From NCBI RefSeq assembly GCF_017876545.1, contig NZ_JAGIOD010000001.1, positions 3,038,001 to 3,102,000 of the forward strand: a stretch of DNA of 64,000 nucleotides, written 5' to 3'. Shown piece by piece: positions 51,114 through 59,935 of this stretch (positions within the stretch are counted from its first letter, which is position 1; every line of letters starts with the position of its first letter). The notes under the pieces are model-generated. The model was not told the origin of the DNA. It did not search any database and worked only from the letters and a program-made list of their open reading frames with translations. A program made the translations under genes and the position numbers. Origin of the DNA: Brachybacterium sacelli. GTDB lineage: Bacteria; Actinomycetota; Actinomycetes; Actinomycetales; Dermabacteraceae.

Positions 51114-51661
51114 GCGGCTCCGTGTATGGGATCGCCGGCGGGTCTGTCGAAGAACTCGGTACTGATGCGGCGAAGGTTGGGCGCGCGGGTGAGGAGAGCA
51201 CTGGCCGGGTGCTGGACATGCTCGCGGTGGAATCCCGCCGGGATGTTTGGCATGACCTGGATGTTCCCGCCCGCGGGATCGCCGCGAACATCGACCACAT
51301 CATCACCGGCGGCACGGTCTTGCTGATCGTCGATTCGAAGCGGTGGCGGCCCGGCTTCTACTGGACGCTCGAGGACACCTCGTACCGGTGGTTGTCGAAG
51401 GTGGAGCATGCCGACCGTCGCACGATGGCGATGATCCAGCATCGCATCAGCGCCCACATCCCCCGCGCCCTGGTCCGTCGGCCGCTGGTGTCGATCGAGG
51501 CCTCCCGGCCCGGGACCATGAGCGTGACGTTCCTGCACGTCCCTGGCGCCGATGCGATCCGGGCCAGTGCTCTCCCCCGGCGTGTCCGTGCGTTGGTGCC
51601 TGATGAGCCGACCGATCCGGATCTCGTCACGGCCCTATACCCCCTGCTCCGCACCCGCTGA
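51110..51661 (+). CDS. NERD (nuclease-related domain) protein
   Basis: A 183-residue soluble protein. The NERD domain is seen as G-R-A-G-E-E-S-T-G-R-V-L-D-M-L near residue 25, then V-W-H-D-L-D-V-P and A-N-I-D-H-I-I-T-G-G-T-V-L-L-I-V-D-S-K-R-W near residues 60-80, where D, D and K match the PD-(D/E)xK-related core. NERD proteins occur with plasmid and conjugation genes and may cut DNA. It overlaps the small membrane gene and precedes the FtsK-like gene by nine bases, so it is in the transfer operon. Confidence 0.8.
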   Translation: MSGSVYGIAGGSVEELGTDAAKVGRAGEESTGRVLDMLAVESRRDVWHDLDVPARGIAANIDHIITGGTVLLIVDSKRWRPGFYWTLEDTSYRWLSKVEHADRRTMAMIQHRISAHIPRALVRRPLVSIEASRPGTMSVTFLHVPGADAIRASALPRRVRALVPDEPTDPDLVTALYPLLRTR

Positions 51662-51670
51662 GGAGGATCC

Positions 51671-54600
51671 ATGGCTCAGAAGTACGACAAGCCCGCCCTG
51701 AACCTCACCATCCCCTTGATGGTGCTGACTCTGCTGCTCGCTGCCGCCGCGGTGCTCGTCGGCCTGCCCGGAGGATGGGTGATGTTCGTCGGGGTGCTGG
51801 CCGTGGCGTGCCTGCATCCGGCGCCGATGCTCACGGGACCGAAGGAGACACCCGCGAATCCGCGGGAAGAGCACCTGGTCCGGCGGCACCGGTCGTGGCT
51901 GGATACCCGCACGTCCCTGCTGCTCGGGAACGTGTGGGGCTGGGAGACGGTGTGGCCGGGGATCCCGCCGCGTCTCTCGTTCATCGCTTCGGCCACGACC
52001 GGCGCTCTCGTGGCGGCGTTCCCGCTGTCCGGTCAGCTCCCGACCGCGGTGCTCGAGCGCGTCGGGGCACTGTTCGGCACGGATGCGCCAGTCGTGGCGA
52101 TGCCGTGGTGGGTGGCAGTGGCGTCGGGGCTGCTGACCCATCACGTGATCACGTCGCTGCTCGCCCGCCGACGCAGAATCCGAGAACAGCCCGTCGTCAC
52201 CATCGGCCCCACGGTGCTCCGGCAGCTATGGAGCTCACGGGCGCGTCCGCTTTTGCTCGCCACGCCTATTGCCGCGGTGCTCGGTGGTTGGGCTGCCGTG
52301 ACCGGGCTGGAGATGGTGGGGCAGGACTCGCCGATTTGGCAGACGGTCGGGATGGTCGCTGCGGCGGTGCTCGCCGTCGTCGCGATCCTCGGCGGGCCGA
52401 TCTCGCGGGTCTGCCTGGAGCGTTGGCGCCGTCTGCAGGCGGCTACGGGGGAGTGGGCGCCGCGGTTCGCCGAGCTGTTCACCGAGAAGGAAGGCCGGCC
52501 GCGGCTCGTGGAACGCACCCTCGCGCCGTGCGCGGCCATCGTCGACGTGATGGACGCTCCGCCGAAGCTCATGGCCGCCGGACTGCAACAGCGCGCCGAC
52601 GCGATCTCGGCGTTCTACGGGGATCCGTCCACGCGGATCGACATCCTGTCCAGCCCGAACCTGGACGCATCGGGACAGCCAATCCCCGGCACCGCGCACC
52701 AGCTCCGGGTACGGGTCGTCCAGTGGCCGGAAGGATCCTTCCCGAACCTGCTCGACCCTGACCTCGACCCTGTTTCCCGCGACCTCGCCCTGGAGTCGGC
52801 CCTCGCCCGGGCGTTCGACGGGATCGGCGTGAACCGCATGTCGCTGATCGAGGCCGTGCAGGTCGCCGACCTGCCCGCGAAGACCGATCCGCACCTGGCC
52901 GAGATCGCGGAGAAGCGTCACCGTGGCGTTCGCCAGCAGATCGAGAAGCTCGGAGACGAGCACCCCGACGAGGTCGCACGCCTGAAGCAGTCCCTGACCG
53001 AACCGGTCGAACCTCCGACGTCCTCCCGTGCCGCAGCAGCGTGGCGGTGGCTACGTGGTGTGCCGGCCCCGGCACCAATGACCCCGGAGGAATCTCCGCT
53101 CGCGATCTGGAAGACGACCTGGGCGATGCCCGGCATTCCCACTCCCCCGTGGCACACCATCCAGTCCGAATACGAGACCATCGCCGCAGAGTGCTCCGCC
53201 GTGATCGAGGACGAACCAGTCGACGTCGATGCCGTGGTCGATCGACGCAGCGGCTACCTCCTCGTCGGCGACCCCCTCGCCGACGGGGCGAGGTACGCAG
53301 AGGACTCGGGACTCACCGTGGAACAGGTCCGCAACGTGCAGGCAGAGATCGAGTGGGAGAAGCGCTGGGAGCAGACTCTCCCCCAGGGCGCCCAGCCGCC
53401 GACGACCCGATTCGAGATCACGCGAGACGCCGAACTCCCCCAGCGCTTCACTCGCGAAGGTCTCGTGCTGCATGAGCAGCTGTTCGCCACCAAGACCGGC
53501 CTCGATGCGGGCGAGACGTACATCGACCCGCGCGGCAAGGACTTCGAGAAGGGGATGCGCACCTCGATCACCGGGGCGCAAATGGTCTCGATCGTCGGCT
53601 GGCCCAGCGAGAAAGAAGGCCCAGGCTCCCGCCACCCACACCTGTTCCTGGTCCGCTGGACCACCGACCCAGTACCGACCACCCCACAAGACGTCGCACC
53701 ACCCGAGCAGACGACCCCCGTGGCCACCAGCGGCTCCGCATGGATCCTCGCGCACCTGATCAACAGCGCCTTCCAAGCCGCCGCCGTAAAGCTGCCCAAA
53801 CCCGAGCTCGTCGAGACCGAGCCACTCACCCTGCCGGCCAGTTCGAAGCACGCCTGGAAGGTGACGCTCCGCCTGCACGGCGGGACGACGCTGGTCGATG
53901 TGCGCAAGAAGGCCGACGCTCTCCGTTCCCAGCTCGCCTGCCCGTGGATGCGCCTGTCCAGTCCATGCGACGGTGAAGTCACCCTGTATATCGGGGACCC
54001 GGGGCCGGGGGCGAAGCTGCGTCGCGGCGCCGAGGTCGAGGTGCGGCGGGTCGACTTCGACCAGGCGTTCGTCGACTCGAACATCACGAACCTCTCCGGC
54101 ACCGTCCCGACCCTGACGAAGCTCGAGACACTCGCGTCGAACGACCAGGTGGAGGTGCTGGACTTCGACCTGCCCGCCGGCGTGGATATCAACAAGGTCA
54201 AGGGCAACCGGGAGAAGCTGCGCTCGAACCTGAACGTGGAGTTCCTCGACGTGCGCCGCCACGGAGCCTCCGGGATCCAGTTGTTCATGGCAGAGCACGA
54301 CCCCCTGCCCGAACGCGTCGGGATCCCTTTCGACCGGCTCGGCGACACCCCGGCTGCCTTCGGCGTCACGGCGCTCGGTGAGCCGACCATCTACGACCCG
54401 CTCGAGAACCCCCACCTCCTCGTACTGGGAGGAACCGGCGCCGGCAAGTCGGCGGCGATCAGCACCATGCTGTTCGACCTGATTCGCTGCGGCTACCTCC
54501 CCGTGATCATCGATCCGACCAAGGGCGGGTACGACTTCCTGTTCTCCAAGGACTGGGCGATCGCCCCATTCGCCGCAGACGTCTTCCAGGCCGCCTCGAC

Positions 54601-55738
54601 CATGAAGGCCCTCTACGGAGAGCTCGAGCGGCGCAAAGCCCTGAACGGACAGTACGGCGCGGTGAACATCGACAAGCTGCCTGACGATGCGCGCCCGCCG
54701 CATCTGATCGTGGTGGTCGATGAGTTCACGTCCCTGATCGGGAAGTCCTCGGTGCCTCCGAAATCTGATGATCCGGCGGCCGATCATGCCCGGCTCGAGG
54801 CCGAGGCCGAGAACAATGCCCGGGCGATCATCGGGAACATTGTCGGCAAACTCGGACGAGAAGCACGCTCCGTCGGGATCCACCTGCTGCTGGGCACCCA
54901 GAAGCTGACGTCGAAGACCCTCGACACCATGCCGGGCGGGGCAGACATAAAAACCAATCTGGCCCGGATGGGGCTGGGGAACATGACCCAGGGTGACCGG
55001 ATGAGCGCGTTCCGGAACCCCATGGAAGCCGACACCATCGCTGCACCGCGTGTGGGTCGTGGCCTGTTTGAGCCGCTGACTGCCCCGCACCCGTGCCTCA
55101 TGCAGGTCTGGTACGAGGAAAACGCCACCCTCCAGGCGAAGCTGCAAGAGCACGACATCCCGCAGCCCCGCCCCGAGCAGTTACTGGACCCGTCGGATCC
55201 GCGCTACGTGGTCGCGCCGCTGGAGGACTTCGTCGACGTGGTCGAAGAGAAGATCACGGAGCAGGAAGCGCTGGCGGTGGAGGAGCTCGATCTGAATATC
55301 AGCTTCGACCTCGGCTCCCTGCTCGGAGACACCACTCACGATCCCGAAGGCGAGGCATCCTCTGCTGAGCGGAGCGTAGCTCTGTCCGAGCTCGAGGCCA
55401 ACAGCCTCTTCGAAATTCTCGAAGCCCTGCAAGACGCGACCGAGCGAGAGAAGGTCACGGAGATCGTCGTCGACGTCGAGGGTCTGGACGCAGAGTCGGA
55501 GGTCGGCGCGACCTACCGGGAGCTGATCACCGAGCTCGCCGTCGACGTTGGCGCTGAGCTATGTGCGACCGCCACCCCCGGCACCGATACCCCAGCCGAA
55601 GACTTGCCCGAGGTCGCGCCGGCCCCGGCCGACTCCCCCGCTGCGCCACCAGCACCGGAGACCAAAGAGTCGCTCGATGAGGACGACGGCTTCGACTTCA
55701 CCTTCGAGGCCCCTCCGATGGTCCGCGGCGGACTCTGA
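51671..55738 (+). CDS. Giant FtsK/TraB-like DNA translocase
   Basis: A 1355-residue ATPase. The N-terminus has two membrane segments (about residues 13-55), and further hydrophobic stretches lie near residues 100-130 and 200-240. A long middle with no recognised domain follows. The C-terminal motor has Walker A L-G-G-T-G-A-G-K-S near residue 920 and Walker B H-L-I-V-V-V-D-E-F near residue 1010, with L-L-L-G-T-Q-K-L in sensor position, all as in FtsK/SpoIIIE/TraB. The last 170 residues are acidic (D, E, A, P). TraB-type proteins move double-stranded plasmid DNA between actinobacterial cells. A strong GAGGAGGATCC precedes the ATG. The length is well above typical TraB or FtsK. Confidence 0.88.
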   Translation: MAQKYDKPALNLTIPLMVLTLLLAAAAVLVGLPGGWVMFVGVLAVACLHPAPMLTGPKETPANPREEHLVRRHRSWLDTRTSLLLGNVWGWETVWPGIPPRLSFIASATTGALVAAFPLSGQLPTAVLERVGALFGTDAPVVAMPWWVAVASGLLTHHVITSLLARRRRIREQPVVTIGPTVLRQLWSSRARPLLLATPIAAVLGGWAAVTGLEMVGQDSPIWQTVGMVAAAVLAVVAILGGPISRVCLERWRRLQAATGEWAPRFAELFTEKEGRPRLVERTLAPCAAIVDVMDAPPKLMAAGLQQRADAISAFYGDPSTRIDILSSPNLDASGQPIPGTAHQLRVRVVQWPEGSFPNLLDPDLDPVSRDLALESALARAFDGIGVNRMSLIEAVQVADLPAKTDPHLAEIAEKRHRGVRQQIEKLGDEHPDEVARLKQSLTEPVEPPTSSRAAAAWRWLRGVPAPAPMTPEESPLAIWKTTWAMPGIPTPPWHTIQSEYETIAAECSAVIEDEPVDVDAVVDRRSGYLLVGDPLADGARYAEDSGLTVEQVRNVQAEIEWEKRWEQTLPQGAQPPTTRFEITRDAELPQRFTREGLVLHEQLFATKTGLDAGETYIDPRGKDFEKGMRTSITGAQMVSIVGWPSEKEGPGSRHPHLFLVRWTTDPVPTTPQDVAPPEQTTPVATSGSAWILAHLINSAFQAAAVKLPKPELVETEPLTLPASSKHAWKVTLRLHGGTTLVDVRKKADALRSQLACPWMRLSSPCDGEVTLYIGDPGPGAKLRRGAEVEVRRVDFDQAFVDSNITNLSGTVPTLTKLETLASNDQVEVLDFDLPAGVDINKVKGNREKLRSNLNVEFLDVRRHGASGIQLFMAEHDPLPERVGIPFDRLGDTPAAFGVTALGEPTIYDPLENPHLLVLGGTGAGKSAAISTMLFDLIRCGYLPVIIDPTKGGYDFLFSKDWAIAPFAADVFQAASTMKALYGELERRKALNGQYGAVNIDKLPDDARPPHLIVVVDEFTSLIGKSSVPPKSDDPAADHARLEAEAENNARAIIGNIVGKLGREARSVGIHLLLGTQKLTSKTLDTMPGGADIKTNLARMGLGNMTQGDRMSAFRNPMEADTIAAPRVGRGLFEPLTAPHPCLMQVWYEENATLQAKLQEHDIPQPRPEQLLDPSDPRYVVAPLEDFVDVVEEKITEQEALAVEELDLNISFDLGSLLGDTTHDPEGEASSAERSVALSELEANSLFEILEALQDATEREKVTEIVVDVEGLDAESEVGATYRELITELAVDVGAELCATATPGTDTPAEDLPEVAPAPADSPAAPPAPETKESLDEDDGFDFTFEAPPMVRGGL

Positions 55739-55788
55739 CCGCGCCCGCTTCGACCTCCCGCCCACTGGCGCAGCCGAGGAGGTCACCC

Positions 55789-57597
55789 ATGGCGGATCAC
55801 GCCGACACCCACGGTCCCAACACCGGGGACACTCCCCTGCCCGAAGACACCTCGCTGGACGCACCGGGAAGCGGTGACCTCGGATCCGGCACCGACGGCG
55901 GTGCGGCCGCGACAGCCACCTCGGCGGGCAAGGCGCTCGCTCAGCGTGGCGTCGAGGCGGGGGTGAAGAAGGCGACCGGGTCCGACGTTGCCGTCAGCGC
56001 CCTGCGGGGAGCGCAGAAGGCCCGTAGTGGCGACATGATCGGCGGTGCCCAAGACGTCGCTGCCTCCGGAGCCGGAGCACTCACCACCGCAGCCATCGCA
56101 GGCACCGGAGCCGGAGCGCCCGTCGCGGGACTCGCCGGATCGGCCGTCACCACCATCTTCCAGACCAAGGCCTTCCGCTACCTCTTCGCCGGCATCGCAG
56201 CGCTCGTCGTCGTCACCTTGGTGCTGCAGACCGTGCTCATCTCCGGGGTCACTGCCGCGATCGTCAGCGCCGTCCTACCTTCCGTCAGCCAAGCAGCCAT
56301 GCAGTCCGACACCTGCAACGACACGGGCAATCACGGTGGAGCGATCCCGGGTGACGTGGCCGGTGGGGACATCGAGGAGAAGGTGTGGAACTACCTCCGC
56401 GGCGCCGGGTACAGCGAAGAGCAGACCGCCGGGGTCATGGGGAACATCGAACGCGAGAGCAGCTTCAACCCGTTCATCGCCCAAGGCGAAGCGAGCACCC
56501 CGTCGATCGGTTCCGGCTGGGGACTTGTGCAGTGGACTGGCAGCCGCCACGCCGAGATCCGCGACGCCGTGATCGACGAGCTCGGCACCGAGTACTACAT
56601 CGCCGCACCCACCATGCAGCAGTTGCCCGCCACGATGTCCGAGGAGGACGTCGATGCGATGGTGCTGTTCCAACTGCGGTACATCATTGGAGAGCTCGAG
56701 GGCGTCGAGAAAGCGGCAGGTGACCATCTCGCCTCGACATTCACGGTCGAGGAGGCCACGCGATCGTTCGAAGCGAAGTACGAACGCTCCGGTGTCATGG
56801 CGATCGACGAACGCATCGCCAACGCCCAGACGTTCTACGACCAGTACTCCGGCACGGCTGCGCCTGACCCCGGCGGCACTGCGCACGTTCCGGCCTCAGA
56901 CGAGTCCGCTGGCACCGTTCCAGCCGATGTCGCGGACGCCTCGAGGTCCGACTGCACCGGCTCGTCGATCACCCCGGGATCCGAGACCGGCTCCGTCACT
57001 CCATGCCCCAGCGGCACCCCCGGCTGCGTGAACATCGCCGCCCTGATCCAGCCATCCGCTTCTCTGTCCTGTCCGGACGGGACCGCAGACAACGGCACCA
57101 CCACCGCCTACTACCAGGGGCAGGGCAAGCCGATCCGGCTGTGCGCCCTCGACGACGTCACCGACCTCAACGGCCGCCCGATCGTCATGAACGCGACCAT
57201 CGCGCCTGAGTTCGTAGAGTTCTGGACCGATGCAGAAGCACAGGGGCTCGAGCTGACGATCACCTCCTCCTACCGGTCCCACGCCACGCAGCAGTCTCTG
57301 TACGCGAACTCTCCCGGCGGCGCTGCCCGCCCCGGATGGTCGAACCACGAGTTCGGGATGGCCTTCGACATCGGCAACTTCCCCGCCTCCTACTCGCGGC
57401 ACAACTGCGGACCCACCCAGACCCCCGAGGCTGCCTGCTCCTACCCAGGCACCGGCGCCGACCTGGAGCGATGGAAGAAACTCCGCGAGCTCGGCCTGAA
57501 GCACGGCATGTACATCCACGACGAAGAGTTCTGGCACATCGAGTTCATTCCCTCCGGGCTGCACCGCGACCGCAATATCGACGTCTACGAAGGATGA
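55789..57597 (+). CDS. Cell-wall hydrolase: phage-type lysozyme plus VanY-like peptidase
   Basis: A 602-residue membrane-anchored hydrolase. After a Gly/Ala-rich N-terminus, a membrane helix lies near residues 125-150. Then comes a phage-tail-lysozyme-like domain (residues ~195-340: V-W-N-Y-L-R-G-A-G-Y-S-E-E-Q-T-A-G-V-M-G-N-I-E with catalytic Glu in I-E-R-E-S). After a linker rich in T, P and G a VanY/M15 domain follows with S-S-Y-R-S, S-N-H-E-F-G-M-A-F-D-I and E-F-W-H-I-E-F, the His-Asp-His zinc set. It would open peptidoglycan locally for the transfer channel. ATG overlap with the next gene (ATGA) links it to the membrane protein downstream. Confidence 0.88.
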   Translation: MADHADTHGPNTGDTPLPEDTSLDAPGSGDLGSGTDGGAAATATSAGKALAQRGVEAGVKKATGSDVAVSALRGAQKARSGDMIGGAQDVAASGAGALTTAAIAGTGAGAPVAGLAGSAVTTIFQTKAFRYLFAGIAALVVVTLVLQTVLISGVTAAIVSAVLPSVSQAAMQSDTCNDTGNHGGAIPGDVAGGDIEEKVWNYLRGAGYSEEQTAGVMGNIERESSFNPFIAQGEASTPSIGSGWGLVQWTGSRHAEIRDAVIDELGTEYYIAAPTMQQLPATMSEEDVDAMVLFQLRYIIGELEGVEKAAGDHLASTFTVEEATRSFEAKYERSGVMAIDERIANAQTFYDQYSGTAAPDPGGTAHVPASDESAGTVPADVADASRSDCTGSSITPGSETGSVTPCPSGTPGCVNIAALIQPSASLSCPDGTADNGTTTAYYQGQGKPIRLCALDDVTDLNGRPIVMNATIAPEFVEFWTDAEAQGLELTITSSYRSHATQQSLYANSPGGAARPGWSNHEFGMAFDIGNFPASYSRHNCGPTQTPEAACSYPGTGADLERWKKLRELGLKHGMYIHDEEFWHIEFIPSGLHRDRNIDVYEG

Positions 57598-58592
57598 CCA
57601 GCATGGGCTCGAAGATGATCCAGGGATTCGTGATCGGGACGATCGTGCTGCTCGTCCTCACCGCAGCGTTCTGGCTAATCCCCAGGCCGGACCCGGAGAC
57701 CGGAGAACCGTCGCAGGACGGGAGCACCGATGTCGCTGTGCTGCCCTCCGATGGCGGGTCAGATCAGCCGGTGGAGAGCGACGCACCGTCCCCGCCGACA
57801 GTCGAGGACACCTCAGAATCGGTGGGCGATCGGACCGAACCCGAACAGGTCGCACGCGCCTTCGTGATCACGTACCCGGGCGACATCCAGTCCCTCGCCG
57901 ATCCGACATTCCTCGCCTCCCTCGACAGGGTCGACGCGCCACTGCTTGAACAGGTCACCGACCTGAGCGTCGAGCAGGTCGATCACGCCTCTGGTGACAT
58001 CTACGAGCGGTACGCCTTCACCGTCTCCGGCACCTACGAAGGGGTCGAGATGCAGGTTTATTCAATCGTCGTCGCACGCCCTACCGAGCCCGCCGAGGGT
58101 GGCGGCGCCGCGGACAACACCTTCGAGTACAAGGTCCACTCCTTCGACTGGTCCCCGGACATGCTGGGCGACGATGAGGATCCAGGGCCGGCCGCGAACC
58201 TGGTCTCCCCGCTCACGGCCCAGCAGCGCGGCGATCTGATGAGCGAGACCCGCACGAACGTGATCGCACAGGTACTGACCGTCGACCCCGAAGAGAGCGA
58301 TGAGCAGCGCCAGGCACGACTGGACAAGATCATCGTCGAGCCCACGAGCGCGACCCCACCGATGTCACGAAGCGGCCGGTACGCCATGAGGACCGAGATC
58401 CACTCCCAGGTCTACGCCACTGAGCCCGGAGGCGCGATCATAATCAGCTACAACGGCTCCTGGGTGGACCCCTACGATGCTGAGTACCACGGCACCTGGG
58501 CGCTGACGGCCACCATCGTGCGTGACGACAACGCCGAGCTCGTCGTCCAGAGCGTCGAGGAGACGCCCACAAGCGATGGCAACGACGAGTAG
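57594..58592 (+). CDS. VirB8/TraC-like membrane protein of the transfer module
   Basis: A 332-residue protein with one N-terminal membrane helix (G-F-V-I-G-T-I-V-L-L-V-L-T-A-A-F-W-L-I), a long acidic linker, and an extracellular domain that resembles tandem NTF2-like folds (Y-E-R-Y-A-F-T-V-S-G-T-Y-E-G-V-E-M-Q-V-Y-S-I and A-M-R-T-E-I-H-S-Q-V-Y-A-T). Such proteins form the core of Gram-positive conjugation channels (TcpC/VirB8). The ATG overlaps the hydrolase stop; a second ATG three codons later has a better gap to AGG. Last gene of the transfer operon. Confidence 0.72.
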   Translation: MTSMGSKMIQGFVIGTIVLLVLTAAFWLIPRPDPETGEPSQDGSTDVAVLPSDGGSDQPVESDAPSPPTVEDTSESVGDRTEPEQVARAFVITYPGDIQSLADPTFLASLDRVDAPLLEQVTDLSVEQVDHASGDIYERYAFTVSGTYEGVEMQVYSIVVARPTEPAEGGGAADNTFEYKVHSFDWSPDMLGDDEDPGPAANLVSPLTAQQRGDLMSETRTNVIAQVLTVDPEESDEQRQARLDKIIVEPTSATPPMSRSGRYAMRTEIHSQVYATEPGGAIIISYNGSWVDPYDAEYHGTWALTATIVRDDNAELVVQSVEETPTSDGNDE

Positions 58593-58766
58593 CTGTCGTG
58601 TTCGAGACGGTGTTGCCGGGGCACAGCAAGCAAGTCAGGATCTCCCAACACTCGGGGTCAATCTCGGCAGGAGGTTCTTGAGCCCGAGAGCGGGCAGCCA
58701 AAGGGTCGCGGCATTGATGCCTGCCGGCGCTCGCTAGGACGCGGACGTCGCTGGCCCTCTACGCAC

Positions 58767-59855
58767 TCACGCCAACGCTACGGCCCCCTCGATGAAGGCG
58801 CGGCGTATGCCTTCCCTACCGCTTCCCCGCAGCCCCAGGGCGTCGATGTTGCGACCCTCGGCCATGAAGTCCCGATCACACAGGGCCGAGGCCAGCACGG
58901 TCAGGGAACGGTTGATCGGGGCGTCCACGCCGACCTCGTCGGCCAGAGCCAGCCACGGGACCATACCGAAGGGGACGTCCTCGGTGAAGTAGCGGTGGGT
59001 CAGCGAGTCGGGCTCGGGGAAGGCTTGCCGACCGTACGCCTGGATGATGCGCTCCTGGGTGGTGCCCTCGGTGACGCCGTAGGCGGTCTCCAAGGTTTGC
59101 CAGAAGGTCTTGGACTCCACGCCCAGCGCGTGGCTGATCGCCATCCGCTCGGCTTCCATCTTGTCGATGACCGCAGCGATGCGGGGAGTGACCAGGCTGT
59201 GCAGCGGATGCTGGGCCTGGTCCTCCACGGTCTTGATGTTCAGGACCGACGGGGGCAGGTGGTAGATCGGGTTGTGGTTACTCAGTCCAACGGTGAGCGC
59301 ATCGGGGCCGGGTACGTAGCGTCCCCCGAAGTAGGTGTTCAAGTGCTCCACGCACCGATCAGTGAAGGAGGCGGGCACCGAGGCGATCTCCACGGAGTGC
59401 TTGATCGCTCCGATGTAGACCGTCGTCTCCCCGCTCTTCCGGCAGGTGTACAAGCTGGTGGGCGTCTCCGCGACGTAGCTCGGAGAGCGGCTCTGCTCGG
59501 CGAACTGGTGCAGCAGCCGCACCCCGCTGCCCAGCGCGCCGGGCTGGAAGAGGATCATCTGCTCGGGGTGGGCGACCGCAGCAAGTTGCTGGCCGATGTA
59601 TTCGTGGGCGAAAGCTGGGGCGACGATGACGATCGTGTCCGCTCCATCGACAGCCTCGGCGATGTCGGAGGTGAGCAGGCGCGGGGTGCCTTTGCCCTCG
59701 ACCTCGCCGGTGAGCTCGATCCCGCCGCTCTTCTCGACGTCGACCAGTGGGTCGCCGAAGCGGTCGTAGAGCCTGACGTCATGGCCGCTGAGCGACATAT
59801 GGCCGGCGATGGCGAGTCCGACGTTGCCGGCTCCGAGAACTGCGATTTTTCCCAT
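58767..59855 (-). CDS. NAD(P)-dependent octopine/nopaline-type dehydrogenase
   Basis: A 362-residue enzyme of the opine dehydrogenase family. The N-terminal Rossmann fold has V-L-G-A-G-N-V-G (residues 5-12) and an acidic end to the second strand (V-R-L-Y-D-R). The C-terminal helical domain has G-L-S-N-H-N-P-I-Y-H-L-P near residue 200, where the conserved His acts in catalysis. Opine dehydrogenases make or break secondary amines between amino acids and keto acids. It lies 80 bases downstream of an AbgT-type transporter on the same strand. The ATG at 59855 follows AAAGGAACC; the longer frame upstream has no such support. Confidence 0.8.
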   Translation of the reverse strand: MGKIAVLGAGNVGLAIAGHMSLSGHDVRLYDRFGDPLVDVEKSGGIELTGEVEGKGTPRLLTSDIAEAVDGADTIVIVAPAFAHEYIGQQLAAVAHPEQMILFQPGALGSGVRLLHQFAEQSRSPSYVAETPTSLYTCRKSGETTVYIGAIKHSVEIASVPASFTDRCVEHLNTYFGGRYVPGPDALTVGLSNHNPIYHLPPSVLNIKTVEDQAQHPLHSLVTPRIAAVIDKMEAERMAISHALGVESKTFWQTLETAYGVTEGTTQERIIQAYGRQAFPEPDSLTHRYFTEDVPFGMVPWLALADEVGVDAPINRSLTVLASALCDRDFMAEGRNIDALGLRGSGREGIRRAFIEGAVALA

Positions 59856-59935
59856 GGGGGGGTTCCTTTCGATGCAGGTGAGCGAGCAGGTGCCGTCGGC
59901 TCTGAGCTCGCAGGGAATTGGGGTCGGTGCGGCGC

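Noticed and set aside
53051..55153. Open frame opposite the FtsK-like gene
   Set aside because: The plus strand has Walker A and B motifs here; the reverse product has no domain.
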